Positions 10,995 through 20,581 of a DNA stretch of 41,597 nucleotides are shown piece after piece. The first letter of the stretch is position 1. Each line of letters starts with the position of its first letter. A model generated the notes under the pieces. The model was not told the origin of the DNA and did not search any database. It saw nothing but the letters and a program-made list of their open reading frames with translations. A program made the translations under genes and the position numbers. Origin of the DNA: Phoronis australis (Eukaryota; Phoronida; Phoronidae); contig NMRA01001121.1 of the NCBI GenBank assembly GCA_002633005.1, positions 1 to 41,597 of the forward strand, in the 5' to 3' direction.

Positions 10995-13107
10995 CTATAA
11001 ACAGAAATTAAGCAACTGCAAGGTTGTATCAAGAGATTACTTGCCTTTATAAAATAAGGCCATGCGATACTTTAGATAGGTTTTGAAATTCTGTGTAATG
11101 ACAAGAAATTCGTAAATGGGCCTTATTCCAGGAATGAGTTTATAGACATAATTTCGACTTTCCGAAATGGCACTTTTAGTGAATGCCAATGGATTTTTTC
11201 CCATTTCACGTCCCCAACTTCATGGCAAATGCCCAAAATGCGCTCATACACAGAACAAAGTACGGGATGATAGTTGTTTCAAAGGGACAAGCCACATACA
11301 TGTAACCGCCGTCGCGAACCTAACATTACTATTTGCACAATTTCAGGTTAGTTTTCTGCTAGGAAACCGGAAACTTGTCGCAATTTTTTATAATCTAAGT
11401 TTTGCATTTTGTGCTTTTAAAGTTATGTAGAACCTAATAAGAGTTCCAATTTTTTCCAAATTCAAAAATGTATTGAATTTGCATCGAACTTTCAAATTCC
11501 GATACACTGTTCTCGAACACGCTGTTAGGAATTTTTCTTAAAATGTTCGACTTTTGCATGAGGGCTAATCAAAATAGTGCTTCAGATTTTTATGAAAACG
11601 TTTTAAAGTTGCATAAAACGAAAACGAAACGATATTTTAGAAAATTGTAACAGCGTTTTTGAGATTTTATCTTAAACAATTATACTACACGAAATTTGCG
11701 CATGCTATTGACGCCGTTGTTTTGTTTGATTAACAGAATGTACCTTATTAATTTGCTAAATTTTCCTATAAGTTAATGTCAAGCAACCTATTTAGTTGCG
11801 GACTGGTATGAAATCAAAAATCAAATTCTACGGAATTACTACTTTCCAAAAATATACTTTTGCTGGGCTAAGTTGTATACAATTTAGTATATATGTATTT
11901 GGCTAAATATACAGGCATGACGAGAAGGTGCTACATAACCTTAGTAAGGCGCGATGTGTTAATGTAAAAACTAATTTTGTATTTTTAGGCTGTTGTGATA
12001 ATTTGCATAGGCTATTTACTTCGTAGTTTCTGTTAAACACGCACTCCGCTAATGGGCGTCATTTTGCTTCTCCAAATTGAACTTTGGTTCATTTGACATT
12101 TAGTAGTACAGCAAAGCCTATAACATATTTTTTAACGTACATGTATTTCTTTTACTTTTTGGGTATGAAAGAAGGAATTCTGTGTTTCATATTCTTATGT
12201 TTCACTGAGCTACTACTCGCGTTTCATAAGAAAGTGAAATACGTTTCTGATTTCCCCGTTATAATGCGACACTATGGGACTTACTAAAGTAGTTCACAAA
12301 TTCTATTTTGTCATTGTACTACAGCCACTGTTGAATGCTATCCGGAAATATGGTGAACAAACAAAATTTGAGACCAAAATGCAAAAGGTGCACGTGTATT
12401 ATCACCGTGGTCAAATCAATAACTGCTTCCTGTGCAAACGATCAAATCTACGGTCTTCCAGCATAGGAGTTGAGTGAACGTAGTTAATGTTAAATGCATG
12501 CACTTTATGCATGAATACCACAGTTGGAGAAAGTAGTCTGCACTATAGATAAACTGTGGGTCGTTGACCCCTTTTTTCAATTTTTCACTCCCAGTTCTTT
12601 GGAAATTTCATTGAAAATATTTAAACTCTTTAATTTTAGAGAATGAGCGTTAATACTATAAGTTTTTCGTCATTATACAAGTTATTGTCACACAAGTTAA
12701 GATATATCTCTATTCATCACCATTTAAAACAGGGTACACGTTTGAATTAGCCGATACCTCAAAACCCAGGCATTTTCTACCATAATAGCCAATGACTTCT
12801 ATTTTAGCAACGGGTAATTCATTACATTTCTAGACAGACCGTGTGATTTGTCGTTTACATTCAGCAAAAACACGATCAGAAAACAAACACTATGAGCCAA
12901 AATCGATTCTTAATACATGGGCGGCGCACTATAGGGGGCTGAGAGGCTATCACCCCCCTTAATTCAGTGGTGCACCGTCCGCGGGCGTAGGCGGCGCACC
13001 TGATAGGGGGCTGAGGGAATATAGCTCCCCACTAAATGCTGCGCCGCCCATGTAATATCGACTAAAGTAAAAGTCAAAAATCTATTACGAAAAATATAAA
13101 GTTATAC
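10995..13107 (-). other. Intron of the OTU-hAT transposase gene
   Basis: Donor ACTG|GTATAA and acceptor TGTTTATAG, phase 1 on both sides. Its 2.1 kb is AT-rich with no credible ORF, but it contains a 137-bp MITE at 12916-13052. Confidence 0.8.
12916..13052. mobile_element. Short MITE with TA flanks inside the hAT intron
   Basis: TACATGGGCGGCGCA at 12914-12928 is perfectly inverted at 13040-13054 (TGCGCCGCCCATGTA). The internal part repeats GGCGGCGCAC and TAGGGGGCTGAG. The outermost TA on each side would be a TA target duplication, as in Tc1/mariner-type elements. A 17-bp piece of the same terminus recurs at 31821-31837. Confidence 0.75.
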
Positions 13108-13357
13108 CAGTTATGCAAAGAGAAGCGGCTCGAAATAAACAGTTGCCGTCCCCAGATGTGCGAATGGGTTCGTGTGTTGACTGGTGAGATTCGGGAATTA
13201 TGCATTTTGCGAACTCGTCGATCAGAGCATTTTCCAACAAACTAGATGTAGAAAGAGGGGATTCAACAGCTTGTGTTACAAGGTTACTGTATGTGTCGTA
13301 TAGACTTCCAGCTTTCTGCGAGTCGTATCCAATCGACGCCACGAGTTCTCCAAGGCC
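13108..13357 (-). CDS. OTU-hAT transposase, exon 2 (OTU catalytic Cys)
   Basis: The exon follows the acceptor TATTTTACAG (phase 0) and ends ACT G|GTATAA (phase 1). It encodes 83 residues, mostly an N-terminal helical region, then TSGDGNCLFRAASLCIT. DGNCLFRA is the hallmark Asp and catalytic Cys box of OTU (ovarian tumour) deubiquitinase-type cysteine peptidases. Joined to the exon at 10994 it continues GDESLH plus a helix, exactly as OTU domains do, and the catalytic His box (NHVV) follows about 165 residues later. It is therefore part of the transposase gene rather than an independent gene. Confidence 0.87.
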
Positions 13358-13478
13358 CTGTAAAATACAGAATTTGTGACCACTGATCGAAATTTACTCC
13401 AGTTCCCTGCTATAACGTGCATGCGACAATCACAATGAACAGTAAAAATAACTCCACAACGTTAGAAAACTCAATTAC

Positions 13479-13496
13479 CTCCATTGTGGTCGACAT
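13479..13496 (-). CDS. OTU-hAT transposase, first coding exon (start codon)
   Basis: ATG at 13494-13496 starts the short peptide MSTTME, which ends at GAG|GTAATT (phase 0) and joins the exon at 13357 in frame. It lies about 350 bp inside the upstream terminal inverted repeat. The start is inferred from splice signals and its position; six codons give little independent support. Confidence 0.6.
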
Positions 13497-13834
13497 CTCG
13501 AATAATGCACTGAACACCAAAGTTCAAGCTTAGAACTGCACGCGCTACTGCTAGATATAATGTAACACTTACCGGACGCACGTGAGGTCTTCACTTTGCC
13601 GACGGCGCTAAACATCAACTTGAAGTCTTGTTCTGCAGTCTTGGGAAACGATTCTTTGGCGAAATAAAAGCTACCTGATCCACAGGTTTTTTATGGTGTT
13701 TTTCTGATACCTAAGTCAGATTCTTCAATTTCGTTATAAGTCTGAGAAAACTGTACTTCAAATCAAAATACAATGTTGCAGAAGCTTCTACGCTGAAAAT
13801 TTTTGGGGGGGCACGGGCCCCCCCGGCCCCCCCG

Positions 13835-13849
13835 CTTCCTACGGCCCTG
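13835..13849 (-). repeat. hAT terminal inverted repeat, upstream end
   Basis: It reads CAGGGCCGTAGGAAG on the - strand, with one mismatch to the other end. It is followed inward by GGGGGGGCCGGGGGGGCCCG, which can form a hairpin or G-quadruplex. Confidence 0.75.
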
Positions 13850-14089
13850 TTAATTGGGCCTCGGACTGAAAAACCAACTTCAGTACAAAGGCCTACAAAT
13901 AACGGAATCTCCACATACTCTTGCCTTCTAAGCAGTGCAAGAGAAAAGTGGAGATGAATTGTGAATACTTATATCTACCAGAATTTGTCGAGTTCTGACC
14001 TATTATAATCAGGAACTAAAAGGAAAACAACAGCAGGACCCTTAGTCATTCATTTTTTGTAGTAACAATATGATGGGGGTTTCACTTAC

Positions 14090-14397
14090 TGGACATGGCG
14101 AAGGATGGTGTACTACTGGGCACTGAATGTCCACAACCTTGGCCTGACCTCCAGGATGACCAGCAATATGTACCTTCTCGTGTCCGTCTAACTTTGTAAA
14201 CTTATCCAAAGCTTCAGGCAACTGGTTTTCTGATTCAACAAGGAGGGCTAAAACGGCGTAATCTAGATTTTTGTCATAGATGACAATTGGGTCGGGGGCA
14301 AAACAGACTGATCTCATGCTTGCTTGGTCACCGTACTGGAACGGTCTGTCAAAGTGGAATAGGCATGACCTCTCCCTTTGTCGTCTTCTTTCTTCCC
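14090..14397 (-). CDS. LRR-Roc-COR-peptidase gene, exon with the peptidase catalytic Asp
   Basis: Acceptor TTGTTTGCAG (completes a split Gly codon, phase 1) and donor CCA|GTAAGT (phase 0). It encodes an Arg-rich segment, then VIYDKNLDYAVLALLVES. The Asp of the DYAVLAL strand (codon 14261-14263) matches the catalytic Asp box (DxAxLxL) of trypsin-like peptidases. Then come HEKVHIAGHPGG and QCPVVHHPSPCP. GHPGG resembles the loop preceding the nucleophile in Trypsin_2/HtrA-like folds. It joins the Ser exon at 6977 in phase 0. Confidence 0.85.
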
Positions 14398-14879
14398 CTG
14401 CAAACAATTTTCAAGCAATCAAGTGAACTAGTCGCTACACTTCAAATCTTTTCACCCATGAATTAAAAACAGGGTAGCAGAGGAAATCACTAAAACTTTG
14501 ATATTCTTGGAGAAGCTTACGCGAGGGGTCAGTTCTACGAGTACAATGAGGGTGTTGAGGAACTATTTCATTGTATGACCACGCAAGCGCAGAGTATCAG
14601 CAGTGAGCCTTCAAAAGATGCTACACATGGCATCACTGAGAATTATATCATTTTTAAGTTGCGTTATTGTTTCGCTGTTATTCGGGGTTGTGTAGCAAGC
14701 TTTTCTTTTCAAGAAAAGGATATGAAGGTTTGTTTCGTTTATAAGCTGTTATGCGTTGCAGGGTGGGTAGAGTTCAGCCACCTTTCACACGCCGTGTCTC
14801 TCCTTTCGCATCCGAAGCCCTGTAACTAACAACATTTTTGCTTTGTATGAGATATTTCTCCGCCACTTATATTGTTTAC
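14398..14879 (-). other. Intron of the peptidase region
   Basis: GT-AG intron (GTAAAC donor, TTTGCAG acceptor), phase 1 both sides. No other feature was recognised. Confidence 0.8.
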
Positions 14880-15099
14880 CTTGGTTGGGGGCGGCGCCTT
14901 CAAGCACCACGTGGTAGTTTGTCAACAGATAACGAGAGCCAACTCGAAAGCCTGAACCAGTTTGACTATTTAACCAAGTCACCTTGGCTACAGACGTGAA
15001 TGCTTGCATCAAAGATTTCATGAAGTGCTGGAATACTGTTTCCTTGCCTCTTTGACACAGTGCTTCAGAATCTCGTCGAGGCGTGGTTGCGCCTATCTT
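14880..15099 (-). CDS. LRR-Roc-COR-peptidase gene, exon with the peptidase catalytic His
   Basis: Acceptor TTGCTTACAG (phase 0), donor CAA G|GTAAAC (phase 1). After about 30 residues with a basic/acidic helix, the exon encodes VAKVTWLNSQTGSGFRVGSR then YLLTNYHVV. GSGFxxxxxYLLTNYHV is the His box of PA-clan serine peptidases, with the catalytic His codon at 14911-14913. The GSGF start resembles the intracellular Trypsin_2/HtrA/FAM111-like group rather than secreted trypsins: there is no signal peptide or IVGG activation site. This suggests an intracellular protease arm. Confidence 0.87.
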
Positions 15100-15623
15100 C
15101 TGTAAGCAACATATAATCTGTAATGGAATCTACAACTGATGTGACATGTGAGTATTCAATCCAGCGTGCATGAATAGAGTCTTACCCTGACACCACCACC
15201 AGTCAAACTTTGGTAGCTTGGCCGTTTCGCTAACCTTCAAACCCATTGCTATCTTCAAAGAAACCATCCAGCGTCAGTTGATGTTTATTATCCTTCTCGG
15301 GAGATTATCTTAGTTAAGGCGGGAAATTGGCCATCATAAACATAGTTGTAATGACTTCGAACCACAATAGTATCGTTAGTAAAGTTTTAGAGATCCCGAA
15401 TGTAAACTATAATCCCGATATGATAATGATAATGATTGCTCCTCACAACGCTTGTTTGTACCTCATGGGACATCGCTTAAATAAATTAAATATACATTAG
15501 CTTAACTGCGAAGGTATAATGCATTTAATGCAGTAGAAGTGCACTGAAAGATTTTTATGTTACAGTGATACACTTTGAAAATATATTTAGTTGAAAAACG
15601 AAAATAATCTGTTTCCAATTCAC
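15100..15623 (-). other. Intron of the LRR-Roc-COR-peptidase gene
   Basis: GTGAAT donor and CTTACAG acceptor, phase 0 both sides. No feature was recognised within it. Confidence 0.75.
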
Positions 15624-15706
15624 CTCTGAATGGATTCTGTCAACCGTATCCACATCAAATCGACGTCTCTTTGGTGGAGGGGATTCGGACTGGGCACCAA
15701 TCACAC
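15624..15706 (-). CDS. LRR-Roc-COR-peptidase gene, linker exon (PPPKRRRFD)
   Basis: Acceptor ACTTCTCAG (phase 1) and donor TCAGAG|GTGAAT (phase 0), 83 nt. It encodes a short hydrophilic linker with SESPPPKRRRFDVDTVDRIH between the Cys-rich end of the Roc-COR part and the peptidase. PPPKRRRFD resembles a monopartite nuclear localisation signal or a flexible basic hinge. The phases fit both neighbours exactly. Confidence 0.75.
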
Positions 15707-16549
15707 CTGAGAAGTAGGACGTACAACCACACGGTTAGTTGGTTTAACCGTACCGAGAGTGCTGTCGCATAGTACAGGTACTATTGTGGTACGCACCAAG
15801 ACATACAGTATCGGTGCACCAGTAAACAAACCGAATGAAAATACTTTCAGTAACAACGAGGTCAGTGCTCGAGTCGTAACCTGTGTACTCAAACTTGTGC
15901 TAAGTCAAGATAAGTGTCAGTTCATACTCTGCATCAGTACGATATGCTGGTGAATGTCTAGTTCAAGCTTGCACTTGATGACCCTAAGTTAGAGCTACAA
16001 TTTTGAGTTCAAACTCGGTAATTCGATAAAAATTGAAATTTTGAGTTCAGACTTGAAGTTATTAATGTTGGCACAGGCGTATAATAGAAAAATATTCTGA
16101 AATTTGATTTCGATACAAAGAATATTCTCCGGCCAGGTATTCCAAGATAACCTACGTGTTTGATAAAGACTAGAAACATTGTGATGCACAATCCATCAGT
16201 CTCAAAAGGTGTACAATTGACTGCTCCACACCGTATTTTTAGTTGTACAGTGAAGTGCAGAATGTATAATAAATATGTTTCACAGTCAGTAAACTGTCAA
16301 AAACACCATCCAGTGCACTGAAGTTAACTGGAACGGAAAAAAACACCCATGACTGCGCTGTGAAATATTAGATTTTATGTATGAAAAAGCGACTTGGTTG
16401 TTTTACTTTGCATAAATACTGGCATGCGATCAAACAAATTTATCTCTGAAAGTATTGCACATTCTATTAACACTTTTTTCTGTTATTTCCATCTAGACTG
16501 TGAGTCGTGTCGCGTATGGATGGTTGATTGGCGAAAAGAAACAACATAC
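15707..16549 (-). other. Intron between the Roc-COR exon and the peptidase linker
   Basis: Strong GTATGT donor at 16549-16548 and CTTCTCAG acceptor. If it is not removed, the reading frame ends at 16467 after about 27 further residues, giving a protein without peptidase. Nothing else was recognised here. Confidence 0.8.
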
Positions 16550-19500
16550 CTGTTGGAATGACCACATCCACTGGCACCCTCTTGTCTTTACTGTTCTTAC
16601 ACGGCAGATACTTCCCAAGGTTTCTCCAGGACTCTAGCAACTTGTTAGCCGTAAAACATGAGGGTTCCTTTTGGTTGCTGGTCAGACAATGAGGGCATAT
16701 GTACCTTATATCGCATGGAGCGCCAGGCCATAGTTTCAAGAGGTTAACAATGTCATAGTAGGCGTGTTCAAAATGTGGCCACACGGCCTTGATCTCATTA
16801 CCCCTTACAGACAATGTAACAAAAATTTCCTCTCCCTCCTGTTTTCTGGTTAGCAATGCTTTGTCATCATCTTTGTGTAAGTAGACACCGTTTTTCCAAA
16901 CAATGACATCCTGTGCCGATTCCTCAAATTGGGCAAACTGTTGGTGTAATATGACGACAGCACGTTCGAAGAAACCAGTGGGGCACTGTACTGGAAAGAT
17001 GAATTTCACTTCATAAAGGTACTCATTTGACGAGGGGCGCAACCACTTTTCACCCTTAAGATCAGACGGTTCCTCATTCTTAAGGAACCAAGGAAACATC
17101 AGGTAACTACCATCATCGTTTTCCGACAGAGTAAAACAAAGGGAAAATTTCTCCAAAAGAAAAATCATTATTCTGAACATGAGCTCGTCTGTAACAAAAC
17201 CTTTTACTAAGTGCCGTAGAAGTGCAGACGAAATCCTACCATTTTGCAAGAAATTTTGTTTCTCAGTTTTAAAAACTTTCTCAGTGAAACTTGCTTTGAA
17301 CACAGGATTGGTGTGGTCAAGTAGCGTGTCCATGTCATGATGAAAAATCGACTTCAGAAAGTCTACAATCACTTCTGGCCTGTGGAAGACGCATTTGTTT
17401 AGTCGACTGTCGCCTTTGAACCAAAGAAAACCTCCGCAGCAATGCTGATACGAAAGAATGGCTTCAGCTGTTTCAGTTGCTTGATCTGCTCGAACGCCTT
17501 TGCTGGATAACCTTTGCTGCACAATTTCGCAAAATTCAGTATACTGGAGGCAATGTTTGGCCTTAATATCATCTGCATTCATTCGGTCTTCTATCAACAG
17601 CCATGATTCTGGAAGAGTCAGGGCCTTTCGCTCGCAACATGTTATCAATGCATGACGAAGTTCAGAAATCCCTCTCATGGTGTCACCAGAGCTTACTACA
17701 AACACGTGTTCAGGCTGAACAAAGTTTTGCTGCAAACACTGCAATAACTCCTTTTTTGCGGCATGGACTTCTTTAAGATGATTTGAGTATGTCTCAAAAT
17801 TATCTCGAGAGCTAGACCGTATTTCCATGTCAATCTTGAACAGGTGAGTTGTCACGTGTTCTGCCAATAGTGTCTGCTGACTCCTGATCTGATCTAGAAT
17901 GTTCCTTGTCGATGTTTGTATATGCTCTTCCGTACAAAAGTCGCTGTGAGTACAAACTACCATCACTGTAGACTTTGGTGAAGTCCAAAGAATTGAATTC
18001 ACCCAACGACCGATCAAATCATGGTATTTATATCTTTTATACTGATTCAAGTCAACAGCCACCAGAGCAATAACCTCAGAGCACAAAAACAAGGTGTGTG
18101 CCAACTCATATACTTGATGACCACCAAAGTCTGTGATAAGTAACGTCAAACCATCTTCTACAGCCCAGGTGTATTTCTGTAACACATGTGTGCGATCGCT
18201 GCTATCAGTTAAATAAGACCTTCCGTCCTTCAACGTCAATGCCAGGCTAGTTTTACCAGCGCCAGTTTCACCCACCAGCACCACCTGTTGCTTGCGAAGG
18301 GAACATTCAGTTGCTCGGAGATCTTTGAAATATCGGAATATTTGCTCTGGCCCACTGTTGCAAACTTCGAGTGGTGGTCTTGTTAATGGGTTATCTCTGC
18401 AGGTCATGTCTGTCAGAGAACCACACCGATCAAAGTGTAACGGAAGTTGATTTATCTGATTAGCACTGATGTCGAGAGATTCTAATTTGTAAAGCTGTGT
18501 TATCTCTTCAGGCAATTGCGATATCTTATTATTTGCACACTTTAATTTTGTTAGATTAAAGCATTTGCAAAGGTCTGTTAGGTCAGTTATCTTATTGCAG
18601 GACAAATCAAACTCTTTCAGTTCACCGAAGTTGACTAACTCCGCAGGAAGGCCCTCTAACTGGTTGAAACTCGTCTTTAGTATCTGCAGTTTCACACATC
18701 CAACAACAGGTGTGATGTCAGTTATCTTATTGTAGGACAAATCAAGCTCCTTCAGTTCACCTAACTTGACTAACTCCGCAGGAAGGCGATCTATCTTGTT
18801 TCGTAGAATGAACAACAGGTGTAATGTCAGATATGTTATTGCAGGATAAATGAAGCTCCCTCAGTTCACCTAACTTGACCAACTCCGCAGGAAGGGCCAT
18901 TATCTGGTTGCCCTCCAATACTAGTATCTGCAGTTTCACACATTCAACAACAGGTGTGATGTCAATCAAACTATTGTAGCCCAAACGAAGCTCCTTCAGT
19001 TCGCCTAACTTGGCTAACTCCTCAGGAATGGCCTCTAAATAGTTGTACAACGCGTTTAGTACCTGTAGTTTCGCACATTCAACAACAGGTGTGATGTCAG
19101 TCAACCCATTGTAGGACAAATTAAGCTCCTTCAGTTCGCCTAACTTGACTAACCCCGCAGGAAGAGCCTTTAACCCGTTGCTATGCGTGAGTAGCACCCT
19201 CAGTTTCGCACATTCAACAACAGGTGTAATGTCAGTTATCTCATTGTAGGACAAATCAAGCTCCTTCAGTTCACCTAACTTGACAAACTCCGCAGGGAGG
19301 CCCACTAACTGGTTGTTATCCACTTCTAATACCTGCAGTCTCGCACATTCAACAACAGGTGTAATGTCAGTTATCTCATTGCAGGACAAACCAAACACCT
19401 TCAGTTCACCTAACTCGACAAACCCCGCAGGAAGGCCCTCTAACTTGTTGTCACACACATTTAATATCTGAAGTTTCGTACATCCAATAACAGGTGTAAT

Positions 19501-20581
19501 GTCAGTTAAATAGTTGGAGGACAAATCAAGTTCCTTTAGTTCGCCTAACTTGACTAACTCCTCAGGAATGGCCTCTAACCGATTGCAATTCGTCTTTAGT
19601 ACCTGTAGTTTCGAGCATCCAACAACAGATGTAAGGTCAGTTACCGTATTAAAGGACAAATCAAGCTCTTTCATTTCACCTAACTTGGCTAACTCCCCAG
19701 GAAGGGTCTCTAACCGGTTGCCAATCGTCTGTAGTACCTCAAGTTTCGCACATTCAACAACAGGTGTGATGTCAGTTATCTCATTGCAGGACAAATCAAG
19801 CTCCTTCAGTTCACCTAACTTGACTAACCCCGCAGGAAGGCCCACTAACTGGTTGCCACACACCTTTAATATCTGCAGTTTCACACATCCAACAACAGGT
19901 GTAATGTCAGTTACCTCGTTGTAGGACAAATCAATCTCCTTCAGTTCACCTAACTCTAACTGCAAGGGAAGTCTCTTTATTTGGTTGTGACTCATCCTCA
20001 ATACTTGCAACTTTGTACATCCCAAAACAGGCCCAATGTCAGATATCTCATTGTCAGAAAAATCAACCTTTGTCATCTCTCTTATATATCTCATGTCAGT
20101 TGGAATATCACTTAACCTATTCCCAGCTATCCATAACATCTGTAGATTTGCACATGCCGTAACCGGTGACATATCACTTATGATATTGTAACTTAAATTT
20201 ACCTTTTCCAGTTGCGTTAATAACTTAATGTCACTGGGGATGTCTTGAATTCTGTTGAGACTAAAATTAACAAACTTCAGACTCAAAAGTGAGAATGTCA
20301 CATTCGGAATTGATGTTAGATTGTTTGACGACAAATCAAGATGAACAATGTTTTGGCAAGACGCTAGTCGTAGTGGAATTTGATCATCACTTAAACCCAA
20401 ATTACTCAGGGTTACTGACTGGAGCTTCTCAAATTTTTCTGTCGTCGAAGAGTCCGACTGATGTTCCTTAACTCCTGAGAAGTATTCCAACGTCTCATTT
20501 CTCTCCAAGGCTTCTTCCTCTTGCAAGGCTGCTGCCCATTTGGTTTTGATGACGTCTGGATACTTCAGATGAGAAAATTCC
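16550..20581 (-). CDS. LRR-Roc-COR protein, main exon (frameshifted), joined to a C-terminal trypsin-like peptidase
   Basis: One 4-kb exon, acceptor TTTCCTTTAG at 20582-20583 and donor CAACAG|GTATGT at 16550. Order: a helical start (YPDVIKTKWAAALQEEEAL), irregular LRRs, 11 near-identical 45-residue double LRR units (GELKELDLSYNEITDITPVV plus KLQxL...NxLxxLPAEL), capping LRRs (about 18360-18600), a PPLEV linker, a Roc GTPase with GETGAGKTS (P-loop, 18246-18272), DFGGH (G3, 18117-18131) and THSD (G4, 17940-17951), COR (WLLIEDRM, FLWFKGD, VFHRPEVIVDFLKS), and a CPHC-type Cys motif. Roc-COR proteins (LRRK2, MFHAS1 family) are GTP-dependent molecular switches. Four further exons add a serine peptidase. 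The frame breaks near 18800; the upstream frame reaches a stop at about 18757. The 5' exons and true start were not found: the exon begins mid-codon (previous exon ends in phase 2). Confidence 0.88.
18590..19970 (-). repeat. 135-bp tandem LRR-coding repeats, about 11 units
   Basis: The GELKEL-type motif recurs 11 times at 135-bp spacing (45 codons: one ITDITPVV-type LRR of about 22 residues and one LPAEL-type LRR of about 23). DNA identity between units is high (for example CTCCTTCAGTTCACCTAACT and TCAGTTATCTCATTG), which suggests recent duplication. The three residues before the conserved Asn in the second LRR differ in nearly every unit (VCG, TIG, TNC, VCD, VDN, THS, ALY, LEG, TSF). Confidence 0.9.
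18785..18825 (-). other. 26-nt deficit and frameshift within an LRR unit
   Basis: In this unit the distance from the ITPVV codons to the LPAEL codons is 25 nt instead of the usual 51. The anchor CTCCTTCAG to CTCCCTCAG spacing is 109 rather than 135 bp. The exon length only fits the flanking splice phases if about 26 nt are restored. This is a real disabling deletion, a collapsed-repeat assembly fault, or a variant allele. Confidence 0.85.

Larger units (their letters stand above)
7463..13849 (-). mobile_element. hAT-superfamily DNA transposon encoding an OTU-hAT fusion
   Basis: A 6.4-kb element bounded by 15-bp terminal inverted repeats, CAGGCCCGTAGGAAG at 7463-7477 and its complement (one mismatch) at 13835-13849, starting CAGG as is usual for hAT elements. 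Next to both ends are G-rich segments containing GGGGGGGCAC. The 8-bp flanks (TTTCCATT and TTAATTGG) do not match, so no target-site duplication is visible; the insertion may be old, or one end may be misplaced. It lies wholly within the peptidase-gene intron (6978-14089), in the same orientation as that gene. It encodes a transposase on three exons (13479-13496, 13108-13357, 7800-10994). Confidence 0.8.

Noticed and set aside
13085-13342. The OTU exon as an independent OTU protease gene
   Set aside because: It has only the Cys half of the domain, and the His half is in the transposase exon with matching splice phase; both are within the transposon termini.
19280-19924. Long + strand ORFs opposite the LRR array (136 codons)
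   Set aside because: These are antisense shadows of the 135-bp LRR-coding repeat; a multiple-of-three period keeps an antisense frame open.
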